From assembly GCF_001276515.1 (NCBI RefSeq), contig NZ_LDVZ01000011.1:1-62573 (forward strand): a DNA stretch of 62,573 bases. Reading direction: 5' to 3'. The DNA comes from Haemophilus sp. C1. GTDB taxonomy: Bacteria > Pseudomonadota > Gammaproteobacteria > Enterobacterales > Pasteurellaceae. The notes below the pieces were generated by a model that saw only the letters and a program-made list of their open reading frames with translations, ran no database searches and had not been told where the DNA came from. Positions 18,827 to 28,927 of this stretch are shown in pieces; within the stretch, counting starts at the first letter, position 1, and each line of letters starts with the position of its first letter. Made by a program: the position numbers and the translations under genes.

Positions 18827-19681
18827 TTATTTTTGATATAATTTTGCTGGCCCTTGAGTACCACCGTTGGATTTGCTACCTTCTTGTGGTTTTAATTCAG
18901 AACCAGAGGCAATAATCTCAACACGACGATTGGGACGTAAACAATCTTTTAATGCCTTTCCATGAGGAATGCCATCACAAGATTTTATTTGTGGATTTTT
19001 ACCGTAACCGATTGCAGTGATTTGAACTGCAATACCATCTTCAACTAAACGATTTTTCACACGATTTGCGCGACGTTGAGAAAGATCTAAGTTGTAAGCA
19101 TCAGAACCTAAACGGTCTGTATAACCAGCAACCTTAACTTCTTTAGCTCTAGTAGATTTTAATTGAGATGCAACATTATCAACAACTTTTTTGCCTTTAG
19201 CTGTTAAAGTATCCTTATCAAAATCAAATAAGAAATCACCACTCAAATTGAATGCAGAATTACCATTACAACCGTTTGGATACCAGAAAAAGCTTTGCGC
19301 ATTATGATTTTTGTCAAATAATACTTTATATTGACAAATTTTGTGGGTGCCATTTTCACGATAATTGAATGCATAATCCCATTCAGATACACCATACAAG
19401 CCTTCAGTAAAGTGTGGATCACCAATTAATTGACGAATTTGATCTTTATTCATTCCAGCTTCAATTGTACGAACATTGTCCCAATTTGGCCAAGTACCAA
19501 ATTGGCTACCATCATGATTTAACTTCGCAGAATCAATTTTAGGCCATACTAATTGAGGAACTTGTTCGCCATTTACGTCTTTATATTCTGGGGTACCTGC
19601 GTCAGTCACTTTACTTAAGTTGCCACAAGCAGCAAGAGTTGCAATAGCAACGGTTGATAATAAAATACGAGATAATTTCAT
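18827..19681 (-). CDS. Outer-membrane lipoprotein with BamE-like and OmpA C-terminal domains
   Basis: 284 residues. The lipoprotein signal MKLSRILLSTVAIATLAAC has its lipobox at C19. Residues about 70-130 (IEAGMNKDQIRQLIGDPHF...WDYAFNYR) have the SmpA/OmlA (BamE-like) pattern. Residues about 150-265 are a peptidoglycan-binding OmpA domain with GYTDRLGSDAYNLDLSQRRA. The C-terminal 20 residues are Gly/Ser/Lys-rich. It probably tethers the outer membrane to the wall. It is not Pal (P6), which is much shorter. I cannot name it. Confidence 0.85.
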   Translation of the reverse strand: MKLSRILLSTVAIATLAACGNLSKVTDAGTPEYKDVNGEQVPQLVWPKIDSAKLNHDGSQFGTWPNWDNVRTIEAGMNKDQIRQLIGDPHFTEGLYGVSEWDYAFNYRENGTHKICQYKVLFDKNHNAQSFFWYPNGCNGNSAFNLSGDFLFDFDKDTLTAKGKKVVDNVASQLKSTRAKEVKVAGYTDRLGSDAYNLDLSQRRANRVKNRLVEDGIAVQITAIGYGKNPQIKSCDGIPHGKALKDCLRPNRRVEIIASGSELKPQEGSKSNGGTQGPAKLYQK

Positions 19682-19858
19682 TTTTTTACCTTTTATTTGT
19701 TAAAACCCTTACAAAGGACATAATTAAACTTTATGGATTAAGTATTATAAAACTATAGAAGCTTAGGTCGCACATACTAAAGGCAAAAAATTGCCTTGTA
19801 AATACTAAAATTAGTGAACTAGCTTTCTTTTTTGTAAAGTAATGTAAAGGTATCTATT

Positions 19859-20920
19859 TTAGTGTATAAAATCATTTGACGGCTTTGTGGTATAACGATG
19901 AATAATATTTACCGCACTTTCTTCAGCTTGATGACCTAATTTTTTTATCAAGGATTTTTTCAAGCGGTACTTTACACTTACTACATGTTTTTCTTTTATT
20001 TTTTCCAAAATTAAATCATCACTGGTTGAAATTTCATCGACTAATTTCAAGTCAATTGCTTGTTGACCAAACCAATGTTCACCTGTAGCAATTTTATCAA
20101 TATCTACACAAGGGCGATTTTGTGAGACAAATTGTTTGAATAATTGATGTGTTTCTTCCAACTCTTGTTGAAATTTTTGCTTGCCTTTTTCGGTATTCTC
20201 ACCTAATACAGTTACTGTGCGTTTAAACTCACCAGCTGTCATCACATCTACATCAACATCATATTTTTTCAATAAACGATGAACGTTTGGAATTTGTGCT
20301 ACGACGCCAATAGAACCAATAACAGCAAAAGGCGCAGATACAATTTTATCTGCTACACAAGCCATCATATAACCGCCACTTGCCGCAACTTTATCTACTG
20401 CAATTGTTAGTTTTATTCCTTTTTGTTTCAAACGAGACAACTGAGAGGCTGCAAACCCATAATCATGAACAATACCGCCTGGGCTTTCTAATCGCAGTAA
20501 TACTTCATCTTCTGGTTTTGCTACATTTAAAATTGCTGAAATTTCTTCTCGAAGTGCGGTCGTTTCTGAGGCTGAAATATCACCGTGAAAATCCAAGACG
20601 TATACACAGCTTTTCTTTTCGTCATCTAAGGATTCACCTTTTTTTAATTTCTCTTTACGTTTTTTGGCTTTTTGTTTTTCAGTTTTTTTCTCAGCTTTAG
20701 CTCGTTGTTTTAGCTCTTCTTCAGAAAGATTAAAATCACGCAATACACGAACTTGATGATCAAATTCTTCAGATAAGTCTTTAATTTCTAATTCCCCTAT
20801 TTTAGATTTGTTATGTTGACGATAAGAAATCACCAAACCAATAATAGCAAGAATGAGTAATAAAATTGTTAAAATTTCCAGAATAAAAATTCCATAGCCA
20901 GTTAAAATATCGTTTAACAT
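19859..20920 (-). CDS. sohB: SohB, inner-membrane S49 family peptidase
   Basis: 353 residues. An N-terminal membrane helix (about 10-30) is followed by a highly charged Lys/Glu linker (about 60-100) and the S49 signal-peptide-peptidase domain. The catalytic serine lies in VAASGGYMMACVADK, the SPGG loop is in LRLESPGGIVHD, and IGSIGVVAQIPN follows. Length and layout match E. coli SohB (about 350). It stands as a single leftward gene. The 177-base space to the lipoprotein gene holds a small AAGGCAA/TTGCCTT hairpin (19780-19797) that could be a weak terminator. Confidence 0.9.
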   Translation of the reverse strand: MLNDILTGYGIFILEILTILLLILAIIGLVISYRQHNKSKIGELEIKDLSEEFDHQVRVLRDFNLSEEELKQRAKAEKKTEKQKAKKRKEKLKKGESLDDEKKSCVYVLDFHGDISASETTALREEISAILNVAKPEDEVLLRLESPGGIVHDYGFAASQLSRLKQKGIKLTIAVDKVAASGGYMMACVADKIVSAPFAVIGSIGVVAQIPNVHRLLKKYDVDVDVMTAGEFKRTVTVLGENTEKGKQKFQQELEETHQLFKQFVSQNRPCVDIDKIATGEHWFGQQAIDLKLVDEISTSDDLILEKIKEKHVVSVKYRLKKSLIKKLGHQAEESAVNIIHRYTTKPSNDFIH

Positions 20921-21120
20921 TGTTACTCCTATTGATATTTAATAGATTACATTGTGCTTTTTACTAGTTGTGACTAGGCTAGACATCAATATGATAAAAT
21001 ATTGTGAGTATTTGTGCTATTACAACAAAGGTTTTTAAACCAATTCTCACTTTTTTATTTTCATTTTTCCTGATTTAGCATAGCATAGGCAAGAATTTCA
21101 TTTATACCAAAGGAGCAATT

Positions 21121-21789
21121 ATGAAATTACGTGCTGTTGTATTAGGTCTTGCAACATTATGTGCTAGCACTGCAACTTTTGCAGGCATGGTTTCTACTTC
21201 ATCTAATCTTGAGCTTTTAGCAATTGATGGCCAAAAAGCCTCTAAATCTCTCGCAAAAGATGCTAAAACATTTACTGTAAATGATACCCAAAGCCATCAG
21301 GTTGTTGTTCGTTTAAGTGAAATTATTGGTTCTGGATCTAACCAAACTCTTTTTGAATCTAACCCAGTAATCGTTACATTCCAAGGCAATGCAGAGGATC
21401 TTGTTATTTCAGCGCCAGCTATTCGTGGTCGTTCAGAAGGTGATAAATTCAATGAGATGCCAAGCATTAGCGTAAAAACAAAATCAGGCAATACGCTTTC
21501 AGCAAAAGTGGATGTGTTAAAACAAGAAGGTTTATTCCCAAGTGCTAATGTGGTGAATGATCTTGCTGAATATAATGCATCTGGTGCAACTGCATCTGTT
21601 TCTGCATTTGCTGCAACCACAACTGCTAGCCCAATGGTCGCTACTCCAGCAGGTAATGCAAAAGCGAATAAAGGCAAAGTGGTTGTTCAAGGTGAAAACG
21701 TTGCAGAGCAACAGCTTCAATATTGGTTCCAACAAGCGGATAAAGAAACTCAAACACGTTTCTTAAATTGGGCAAAATCCCATAAATAA
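21121..21789 (+). CDS. YccT/UPF0319 family (DUF2057) exported protein
   Basis: 222 residues with signal peptide MKLRAVVLGLATLCASTATFA. The mature part matches the DUF2057/YccT family (LELLAIDGQKA, NDTQSHQVVVRLSEIIGSG, PVIVTFQG). An AAAGGAGC ribosome site precedes the ATG. The E. coli homologue YccT/CsgI has been linked to curli control, but Haemophilus has no curli, so the role here is open. It is followed by yccS after 67 bases. Confidence 0.85.
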   Translation: MKLRAVVLGLATLCASTATFAGMVSTSSNLELLAIDGQKASKSLAKDAKTFTVNDTQSHQVVVRLSEIIGSGSNQTLFESNPVIVTFQGNAEDLVISAPAIRGRSEGDKFNEMPSISVKTKSGNTLSAKVDVLKQEGLFPSANVVNDLAEYNASGATASVSAFAATTTASPMVATPAGNAKANKGKVVVQGENVAEQQLQYWFQQADKETQTRFLNWAKSHK

Positions 21790-21856
21790 TTACCGCACTT
21801 CATACAATAAAAAGTGAGCCTTGTTGCTCACTTTTCTATTTTGATAAGGATTTGAA

Positions 21857-23992
21857 ATGAATATTCGGTTAAATGCCAAAGTAATCGCTGCGATTCCTGT
21901 TTTTATTGCCGTAAATATTGCGGCAGTGGGAATATGGGCTTTTGATATTTCTTCGCAATCAATGCCTTTGATTCTAGGGATCATTGCAGGTGGTTTGGTG
22001 GATTTGGATAACCGTTTAACTGGACGATTGAAAAACCTATTTTTCACGCTCATTGCCTTTTCTATTTCATCCTTTATTGTGCAGTTACATATTGGTAAAC
22101 CTATTCAATATATTGTGTTAATGACGATGCTAACGTTTATTTTCACTATGATCGGTGCTGTGGGGCAGCGTTATAGTACCATTGCTTTTGGTTCATTAGT
22201 GGTTGCGCTTTACACCACATTGACTTATATCCCAGAGGGAAATGTATGGTTTATTAACCCTGTAATGATTTTATGCGGTACTTTGCTTTATAGTGTGGTC
22301 GCTATCATTGTTTACCTGTTTTTCCCAAATCGCCCAGTACAAGAAAGTGTCGCTAAAGCGTTTTGTGCGTTGGGAGAATATTTAGATACCAAATCCTGTT
22401 TTTTTGATCCTGACGAAGTGGCCGAGATTGAAAAAAAACACCTCAATTTTGCAATGAAAAATGCGAATGTTGTTACAGCATTTAATATTGTTCGTACCGC
22501 ACTTTTTTATCGTATTAGAGGGCAACATCGCCATCCTCGCACCCAGAGAATGTTACGTTACTATTTTGCAGCGCAAGATATTCATGAGCGCGCTAATTCT
22601 ACGCATTTTGATTATCAACAAATAACGGAAAAACTAAAAAATACAGATTTGATTTTCCGTATTCAACGTTTGTTAGAGCTACAAGCACAATCCTGTAAAG
22701 AAATCACGGTGAGTTTACGTGAAAATAAACCTTATCATTTTAATGAACGTGTCGAACGTGCACTTTTAGGCACCTTGCATTCCTTTGATCTATATCGAGT
22801 ACAACATCTCAATGATCAAGATGAACTGATTGATATTCAAACCTTGTTAGATAATTTACAAAGTATTAATTGGCAACTTCGTCAGTTGGCACAAGAAACG
22901 ACAGATACAGAACAATTAGCTCAAATTCATACGGAACAAATCACTGGGTTAAAAAATATAAGTGCGGTGATTTTTAGTCATTTTACTTTTGAGTCGCCCT
23001 TGTTCCGTCATGCGGTACGTTTATCTATTGTAGTATTTTTATGTTGTGCAATTGTTGAGTTTTTCCAATTTAATCTTGGTTATTGGATTTTATTGACCAC
23101 TGTATTTGTATGTCAGCCAAACTATTCAGCAACTAAAGTACGTTTACGTCAGCGCATTATTGGCACGATATTAGGTGTAGTGGTGGGGTCATTATTACCT
23201 TATTTAAATCCAACCTTAGAATTAAAACTAGGTCTTGTGGTGCTTACAAGTACGTTGTTCTTTTTCTTCCGTAGTAATAATTATAGTTTCTCGACCTTTT
23301 TCATCACACTACAAGTTTTGCTGAGTTTTGATGTCATGGGATTTGATACGGCAGCTGCCTTAATGCCTCGTTTACTCGATACTTTGCTTGGTGCCGCGAT
23401 TTCATGGTTTGCCGTATCTTACTTATGGCCAGATTGGAAATATTTGCAACTTGATAAAGTGAGTCATCAAGCATTGCGTAGTGATGCGGTGTATTTATTG
23501 CACATTATTAGCCAATTGCAATTTGGTAAAAGCGACGATCTTAAATACCGCATAGCACGTCGTAATGCACATCAATATGCGGCTGCACTGAGTACTACGC
23601 TTTCCAATATGAATAATGAACCAGTGAAATATAAGGCATATTTACAAAAAGGCTTTGATTTACTCAAGCTTAATTATTCTTTATTAAGCTATATTTCAGC
23701 ATTGGGCGCTTATCGCGACAGAATGAAAAATTTGCAACAGACCACACAGTTTTTATCTGGTTTTTATCCCGTGGCAAAGAAAATTATCTATACCTTAGAA
23801 CACATTGAAGAAATACCCGCAGATATTTTTAACCAACAGCAAGAAAGTATTGAAACACATTTAAAGGAATTAGAAAAACAAGACATGACTGCGGAAGAAC
23901 GAGCCGTCTTTAGTTTACCGTATCAACAATTGAATTTGATTACCCAACTCTTACCGCAGTTCTATGAGTATTTTAGGAAAGAGTCTTGTTAA
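21857..23992 (+). CDS. yccS: YccS/FUSC-family integral membrane protein
   Basis: 711 residues. Two blocks of hydrophobic helices (about 8-155 and 385-525), each followed by a soluble helical domain, form the FUSC/YccS duplicated layout; RHAVRLSIVVFLCCAIVEF starts the second block. It is a putative efflux-type transporter of unknown substrate related to aromatic-acid exporters. It lies immediately downstream of the YccT-like gene, as I recall from H. influenzae HI1680-HI1681. Confidence 0.85.
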   Translation: MNIRLNAKVIAAIPVFIAVNIAAVGIWAFDISSQSMPLILGIIAGGLVDLDNRLTGRLKNLFFTLIAFSISSFIVQLHIGKPIQYIVLMTMLTFIFTMIGAVGQRYSTIAFGSLVVALYTTLTYIPEGNVWFINPVMILCGTLLYSVVAIIVYLFFPNRPVQESVAKAFCALGEYLDTKSCFFDPDEVAEIEKKHLNFAMKNANVVTAFNIVRTALFYRIRGQHRHPRTQRMLRYYFAAQDIHERANSTHFDYQQITEKLKNTDLIFRIQRLLELQAQSCKEITVSLRENKPYHFNERVERALLGTLHSFDLYRVQHLNDQDELIDIQTLLDNLQSINWQLRQLAQETTDTEQLAQIHTEQITGLKNISAVIFSHFTFESPLFRHAVRLSIVVFLCCAIVEFFQFNLGYWILLTTVFVCQPNYSATKVRLRQRIIGTILGVVVGSLLPYLNPTLELKLGLVVLTSTLFFFFRSNNYSFSTFFITLQVLLSFDVMGFDTAAALMPRLLDTLLGAAISWFAVSYLWPDWKYLQLDKVSHQALRSDAVYLLHIISQLQFGKSDDLKYRIARRNAHQYAAALSTTLSNMNNEPVKYKAYLQKGFDLLKLNYSLLSYISALGAYRDRMKNLQQTTQFLSGFYPVAKKIIYTLEHIEEIPADIFNQQQESIETHLKELEKQDMTAEERAVFSLPYQQLNLITQLLPQFYEYFRKESC

Positions 23993-24031
23993 ATAGCTAA
24001 ACTATCAGAGCGTGGGATAGTTATAAATATA

Positions 24032-24096
24032 AAAGTGCGGTTGATTTTTGAGAGATTTTAAAACTCGTTGAAAATTAACCGCACTTTATTTTTTAT
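24032..24096. terminator. USS-pair terminator between yccS and kdsC
   Basis: AAAGTGCGGTT (24032-24042) and AACCGCACTTT (24077-24087) form a stem with a 34-base loop, followed by ATTTTTT. It is placed between converging genes and would serve both directions. Confidence 0.6.
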
Positions 24097-24123
24097 TGAG
24101 CAATAACATTAACAAATGAGTTA

Positions 24124-24666
24124 TTACTGCCCCATGTTTTTCACTGATTTTAGGAAACCTTGAGCGCTATCAAACACAGAAGATTTTCCCTGTGCTAGTA
24201 AAATCATATCGGACATTTCTCGAAAGGCACCTTTTCCGCCATTGGTGGAAAGTACATAATCAACAGCATTCTTCACATAAATAGGGGCATCCGCCACTGA
24301 AAAAGAAGTTCCACATGCTGCAAAGGCGGGGAGATCTACACTATCATCGCCAATATAAGCGGTTTGCTCGGCAGTGACGCCAGCTTGTTTCATCAGATCA
24401 AAACAAGCGGTTTCTTTTTCAAGTTTGCCAAGAAAGTATAATTTAATGCCAAGATCGGCAATGCGACGACGTAAAATAGGGGAGTCGCGACCAGAAAGTA
24501 CTGCCACTTGAATACCTGCATCCATCAGCATTTTTATGCCTAAACCATCGCGAACGTGAAAACTTTTGATGGCTTCACCATTGGCATCATAATGAAGTTG
24601 TCCATCGGTGAGTACGCCGTCTACATCAGTAATGACAAATTTAATATTTTCTAATTTTTGTTGCAT
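24124..24666 (-). CDS. kdsC: 3-deoxy-D-manno-octulosonate 8-phosphate phosphatase
   Basis: 180 residues of the HAD C0-cap tetrameric family. The nucleophile motif DVDGVLTDG is at residues 14-22, followed by VLSGRDS, a lysine near 80-100 and YIGDDSVDLPAF for the metal-binding aspartates. It releases phosphate from KDO-8-P to give KDO for lipid A/LOS inner core. It starts nine bases after kdsD. Confidence 0.95.
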   Translation of the reverse strand: MQQKLENIKFVITDVDGVLTDGQLHYDANGEAIKSFHVRDGLGIKMLMDAGIQVAVLSGRDSPILRRRIADLGIKLYFLGKLEKETACFDLMKQAGVTAEQTAYIGDDSVDLPAFAACGTSFSVADAPIYVKNAVDYVLSTNGGKGAFREMSDMILLAQGKSSVFDSAQGFLKSVKNMGQ

Positions 24667-24675
24667 TGGGATTCC

Positions 24676-25611
24676 TTAGCTTGAAAATTCCACTAAACCC
24701 ACTACGTGATTTTCATCATTAACAACGACTAGCGAGTGAATTTTTTTCGCTTTCATAAAGTCTTCTGCTTTTGATAAAAATTCGTCTTGATGAATAGTTT
24801 TTGGTGAACTTGTCATAAAATCTTTGGCTGTTTTATTCAGCGTTTCTGCACCATTGGCTGTAAGTGCGCGGCGAATATCGCCATCCGTGATAATGCCTTT
24901 AAGTTGCTCATTTTCCATCACTAAGGCAACGCCCATTCGCCCTTCATTCATGATAGTGAGGCAGTCAGTAAAATTGGTTGTGGGTAAAATTGTTGGTAGG
25001 CGAGTTTGCATTTGATCTTTCACTTTACATAATAAACGACGACCCAGACTGCCACCTGGATGGAATTTGGCAAAATCCGCAGGTTGGAAATTGCGTGCCG
25101 TAATGAGCGACACGGCGAGTGCATCGCCAAGCGCAAGTGTTACAAGTGCCGACGTTGTTGGCGCGAGATTATTTGGACAGACTTCACGCTCAACAGTAAT
25201 ATCTAAAACATAATCTGCGTGACGTGCGAGCGTAGAATTTTTATTGCTCGTCACGGCAATAATTTTATTACCGAAATTTTTTAAACTTGGAATGAGTTTA
25301 TTGACATCATCAGTTTCTCCGCTATAGGAAATTAACATTACAATATCAATTGGTTTTAACATACCTAAATCGCCGTGAAAGGCTTCTGTCGGATGTAAAA
25401 AGAAACTTGGTGTGCCAGTAGAGGCAAAGGTAGCCACCATTTTTTTCCCAATTAAACCGGATTTCCCTATTCCGCCGATGACTAATCGACCTTTGCAGGC
25501 AAGGATTAAATCCACGACTTGATTAAAATCCTCGCCTAAACGCTGGCTGAGTTGCAAAAGCGCGTTGCTTTCAACAGAAAGGGAATCCTGTGCAATTTTT
25601 AGATAGTTCAT
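24676..25611 (-). CDS. kdsD: D-arabinose 5-phosphate isomerase
   Basis: 311 residues from the ATG at 25611 (MNYLKIAQDSL, GGAAG ribosome site); the upstream in-frame extension lacks family similarity. A SIS sugar isomerase domain (GIGKSGLIGKKMVATFAS, SYSGETDDV) is followed by two CBS domains (ITDGDIRRAL and VVNDENHVVGLVEF). It converts ribulose-5-P to arabinose-5-P, the first step to KDO. It forms an operon with kdsC. Confidence 0.95.
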   Translation of the reverse strand: MNYLKIAQDSLSVESNALLQLSQRLGEDFNQVVDLILACKGRLVIGGIGKSGLIGKKMVATFASTGTPSFFLHPTEAFHGDLGMLKPIDIVMLISYSGETDDVNKLIPSLKNFGNKIIAVTSNKNSTLARHADYVLDITVEREVCPNNLAPTTSALVTLALGDALAVSLITARNFQPADFAKFHPGGSLGRRLLCKVKDQMQTRLPTILPTTNFTDCLTIMNEGRMGVALVMENEQLKGIITDGDIRRALTANGAETLNKTAKDFMTSSPKTIHQDEFLSKAEDFMKAKKIHSLVVVNDENHVVGLVEFSS

Positions 25612-25736
25612 TTTTCTTCCTAAAAGTGCGGTTGAAATTGGCGTTATTTTAGCGAAATCATAAAAAAATACGAATGAAAAATTAGGCATTATTGTTTATA
25701 AGATTGACGAGCAATATCTAAAAATTGGGGATTTTA

Positions 25737-25765
25737 TTGACCGCACTAATTATTGCCCCTATACT
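25737..25765 (+). promoter_or_regulatory. rnpB promoter
   Basis: TTGACC, a 17-base spacer and TATACT, then a GC-rich discriminator (ACGCGCC), end seven bases before the RNase P RNA. The near-consensus match suits a highly expressed stable RNA. Confidence 0.8.
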
Positions 25766-25772
25766 ACGCGCC

Positions 25773-26143
<371 letters not shown>

Positions 26144-26161
26144 AAAATTTTTGTGGAAATG

Positions 26162-26211
26162 ACCGCACTTTAGTTTGTTTTTCGGAATAGATTAAAGTGC
26201 GGTTATTTTTT
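26162..26211. terminator. USS-pair terminator after rnpB
   Basis: ACCGCACTTTA and TAAAGTGCGGT form an 11-base stem followed by TATTTTTT. It ends rnpB and, on the other strand, serves the ytfE transcript. Confidence 0.65.
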
Positions 26212-26224
26212 GACGAATATTAAA

Positions 26225-26896
26225 TTATTTTTCGTTTAATACACGTGGAAATAAAATATTATTTTCCAAATGAATATGGTGCATTAAATCATCAATAAAT
26301 TCATTAATACCGCTATATAAGGCTTTCCAACTGAAACAAGCATCTGCTGGTGGCGTGCAGTTATTAGTAAGTGATTTGATCACTTCCACATCTTGCCCTG
26401 CTTCATCGTGTTCCATTTCCATTACACGAATTGGCATTGAGGCCATAGCATAATTTCCCATTTTGATCATTGGGAACAAAATTTGTTCTTCTTTCATTAA
26501 ATGCTGACTAAGTTCAGCATAAATTTTTTCTAACTGTGCGGCTATGCCGACAGGGCAGTCATCATGATCACCATGTACATTTTCTACTTTCTCCGCCAAT
26601 GTAATTAATTCAGGGAGTTGTTCACGGTGGCGATTATGAAAACGAGTAATAATGTGATCGATCATTTCTGCATAAGATGCCGAAGTCCAATCTTTATCAT
26701 TATTTTCTGCTTTACTTTGTTGTAAATCAGTTAAACGTTTTTCAATTTCAGTAAGGTTAAGATTCTTTTGTTGTGCTGCGATTTCTAATAATACAGAACC
26801 TCCGCAGCAAAAATCTAAATCATATTCACGAAAAATTTTAGTTGCACCTGGAATTGAAACAGCGAGTTCGCTAAGTTTTTGTTGGGCAAAAGACAT
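26225..26896 (-). CDS. ytfE: Iron-sulfur cluster repair di-iron protein (RIC)
   Basis: 223 residues. The N-terminal ScdA domain carries the DFCCGG motif near residue 30. It is followed by a hemerythrin-like four-helix bundle with metal-binding His and Glu residues (IDHIITRFHNRHREQ, EHDEAGQD, LMHHIHLENNILFP). The protein restores Fe-S clusters after nitric oxide or oxidant damage. An FNR-like box about 100 bases upstream fits my recollection that H. influenzae ytfE is FNR-dependent and protects anaerobically against NO donors. Confidence 0.93.
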   Translation of the reverse strand: MSFAQQKLSELAVSIPGATKIFREYDLDFCCGGSVLLEIAAQQKNLNLTEIEKRLTDLQQSKAENNDKDWTSASYAEMIDHIITRFHNRHREQLPELITLAEKVENVHGDHDDCPVGIAAQLEKIYAELSQHLMKEEQILFPMIKMGNYAMASMPIRVMEMEHDEAGQDVEVIKSLTNNCTPPADACFSWKALYSGINEFIDDLMHHIHLENNILFPRVLNEK

Positions 26897-26996
26897 AAAT
26901 CACTCCTATATTGATTAAGTAAAAATAAATCCGATAAAAATCGTAGGATATTTTTCTGGTTATGAAAAGTAGAGAGATTTATTTATTGATTAAATT

Positions 26997-27010
26997 ATGA
27001 TTTAAATCAA
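26997..27010 (-). promoter_or_regulatory. FNR-like box upstream of ytfE
   Basis: ATGAT-TTAA-ATCAA matches the FNR consensus TTGAT-N4-ATCAA at nine of ten positions. It lies about 107 bases before the ytfE start. The 443-base gap 26897-27340 also holds the moaA control region. Confidence 0.55.
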
Positions 27011-27144
27011 TAAAAATACCTCATAATAATCAGCTAAAAATTTATGGTTATTCATATAAATAGGATTAATTATCACTAATGAGCCAGCTTTAAATTCATT
27101 ATGTATTTTTTTATATAATTGATTTTTAAGAATTTAGGAAAATA

Positions 27145-27197
27145 CTGATTTTCATCAATATTATTGATTGTGTTTACAAAGTGAAATCTTTTAGAAT
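27145..27197 (+). promoter_or_regulatory. FNR-like box and -10 region for moaA
   Basis: CTGAT-TTTC-ATCAA (27145-27158) matches FNR at nine of ten positions. A TAGAAT -10 lies at 27192-27197, just before the riboswitch, putting the box centre about 52 bases before a predicted start near 27204. Anaerobic induction of molybdopterin synthesis is an inference. Confidence 0.45.
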
Positions 27198-27219
27198 GGC
27201 GAAAAGTTAAATTTAACGC

Positions 27220-27328
27220 ATAACTCCGAGCTTGTTTAGCCTAAGTTTCATCGAAATACGGCGACAAGCCAATAACGCCGTGTGTTATTCAGGGATACGC
27301 TGGAAACGGTTTATCCTCTCCGTATTTA
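27220..27328 (+). ncRNA. Moco RNA motif (molybdenum cofactor riboswitch)
   Basis: The 5' leader of moaA contains the conserved Moco-RNA core: ACTCCGAGC, TAGCCTA, TTCATCGAAATACGGCGA, the GCC..GCCGTGTGTTATTC stem, GGGATACGCTGGAAACGG and the closing CTCTCCGTAT. The ribosome site AAAGG follows at once. In E. coli this RNA senses molybdenum cofactor and lowers moa translation. Element ends are approximate. Confidence 0.85.
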
Positions 27329-27340
27329 GAAAGGTGTAAA

Positions 27341-28354
27341 ATGCAATCCATTCCTATTAAAAACGTAGGAGAGTCTCGCTTAGTCGATCCTTTCCAACGT
27401 CAATATTACTATCTACGACTGTCGATTACCGATCAGTGTAATTTTCGTTGTACCTATTGTTTGCCTGATGGTTATCAACCCGAAGCCAACAAACCAAGTT
27501 TCTTAACCTTAAAAGAAATTACCTATCTTGCACAAGCTTTTGCTGAAATGGGCACTGAAAAGATCCGTTTAACTGGCGGTGAACCGACTTTACGCAAAGA
27601 TTTTATTTCTATTGCTGAAAGCATCGCTAACATTGATGGAATTCGTCAATTAGCCGTCACAACAAATGGCTATCGCATGGCAAAAGATGTGGCTGATTGG
27701 AAGAAAGCAGGAATTACATCTATTAACGTTAGTGTTGATAGCTTAGATCCTAAAATGTTCCACCAAATCACGGGTATCAATAAATTTGATGACGTGATGC
27801 GTGGTATCGATCGTGCATTTGAAGTGGGCTACAACAAAGTCAAAGTCAATTCAGTTTTGATGAAAAATTTGAATGACAAAGAGTTTGAGCAATTCCTTGT
27901 TTGGGTAAAAGATCGTCCAATTCAAATGCGCTTTATCGAACTGATGCAAACAGGCGAAATGGATAGTTTCTTTGATAAATTCCATCTTTCAGGACAAGTA
28001 TTAGCGGATAAATTGCTGCAAAACGGTTGGCAATTACAACATAAATCCCATACTGATGGTCCTGCTAAAGTATTCACGCATCCTGATTATGCAGGCGAAA
28101 TTGGCTTAATTATGCCTTATGAGAAGAATTTCTGCGCAAGTTGCAATCGTTTAAGAGTGTCAGCGAAGGGAAAACTTCATCTCTGTTTATTTGGCGAAGA
28201 AGGCATTGAATTACGTGATTTATTGCAATCCCACGAACAGCAAGCTATTTTACAAGCGCGTATTTTTGCCGCACTGCAAGGCAAACGTGAACATCATTAT
28301 TTGCATATCGGTGATAGTGGCGTAAGAAATCATTTAGCTTCTATCGGTGGCTAA
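27341..28354 (+). CDS. moaA: GTP 3',8-cyclase (molybdenum cofactor synthesis)
   Basis: 337 residues, a radical SAM enzyme. The SAM cluster ligands are C33, C37 and C40 (CNFRCTYC), and the C-terminal second cluster is bound by C265, C268 and C282 ([18 protein letters not shown]). It ends in the required GlyGly tail (SIGG). It makes (8S)-3',8-cyclo-GTP from GTP. It is the first gene of moaACDE, behind a Moco riboswitch. Confidence 0.97.
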   Translation: MQSIPIKNVGESRLVDPFQRQYYYLRLSITDQCNFRCTYCLPDGYQPEANKPSFLTLKEITYLAQAFAEMGTEKIRLTGGEPTLRKDFISIAESIANIDGIRQLAVTTNGYRMAKDVADWKKAGITSINVSVDSLDPKMFHQITGINKFDDVMRGIDRAFEVGYNKVKVNSVLMKNLNDKEFEQFLVWVKDRPIQMRFIELMQTGEMDSFFDKFHLSGQVLADKLLQNGWQLQHKSHTDGPAKVFTHPDYAGEIGLIMPYEKNFCASCNRLRVSAKGKLHLCLFGEEGIELRDLLQSHEQQAILQARIFAALQGKREHHYLHIGDSGVRNHLASIGG

Positions 28355-28443
28355 AAGCAAAGTGAGATGAATGGTAATATTCATCTGCTTTCTTTTGTCG
28401 CTTATTTAAAACATTTAATATTTTAACCGCACTTTATTTTATT

Positions 28444-28926
28444 ATGACTACATTTACGCATATCAATTCTCAAGGCGAAGCCAATATGGTGGATGTTTCT
28501 GCAAAAGCAAAGACTGTTCGTGAAGCTCGTGCTGAAGCCATTGTGACCATGTCAAAAGAAACTCTTTCCATGATCGTGGAAGGCAAACATCACAAAGGCG
28601 ATGTATTTGCTACAGCACGTATTGCAGGTATTCAAGCGGCAAAACGTACTTGGGAACTTATCCCACTTTGCCATCCATTGTTACTTTCTAAAGTGGAAGT
28701 GAATTTAGAACCGTTACTTGAAAGCAATCAAGTTCGTATTCAATCTCTTTGCAAATTAACCGGAAAAACCGGCGTAGAAATGGAAGCATTAACGGCAGCA
28801 AGCGTAGCAGCCTTAACCATTTATGATATGTGTAAAGCCGTACAAAAAGACATGGTAATTGAGCACGTTCGCCTGTTAGAAAAGAGCGGTGGAAAATCTG
28901 GTCATTTTATTGCGGAGGAAAAATAA
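28444..28926 (+). CDS. moaC: Cyclic pyranopterin monophosphate synthase
   Basis: 160 residues. The family signatures [51 protein letters not shown] and [12 protein letters not shown] are all present. It converts the MoaA product to cPMP. The 89-base space after moaA holds a USS but no clear terminator; moaD starts one base after the stop. No moaB lies between, unlike E. coli moaABCDE. Confidence 0.97.
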   Translation: MTTFTHINSQGEANMVDVSAKAKTVREARAEAIVTMSKETLSMIVEGKHHKGDVFATARIAGIQAAKRTWELIPLCHPLLLSKVEVNLEPLLESNQVRIQSLCKLTGKTGVEMEALTAASVAALTIYDMCKAVQKDMVIEHVRLLEKSGGKSGHFIAEEK

Positions 28927-28927
28927 G

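Noticed and set aside
20380..20700. 106-codon frame antisense to sohB
   Set aside because: Leu-rich shadow frame without a ribosome site; the S49 motifs are on the other strand.
27164..27177. TTGATTGTGTTTAC as a second FNR box before moaA
   Set aside because: Only the left half-site matches; the right half has no ATCAA.
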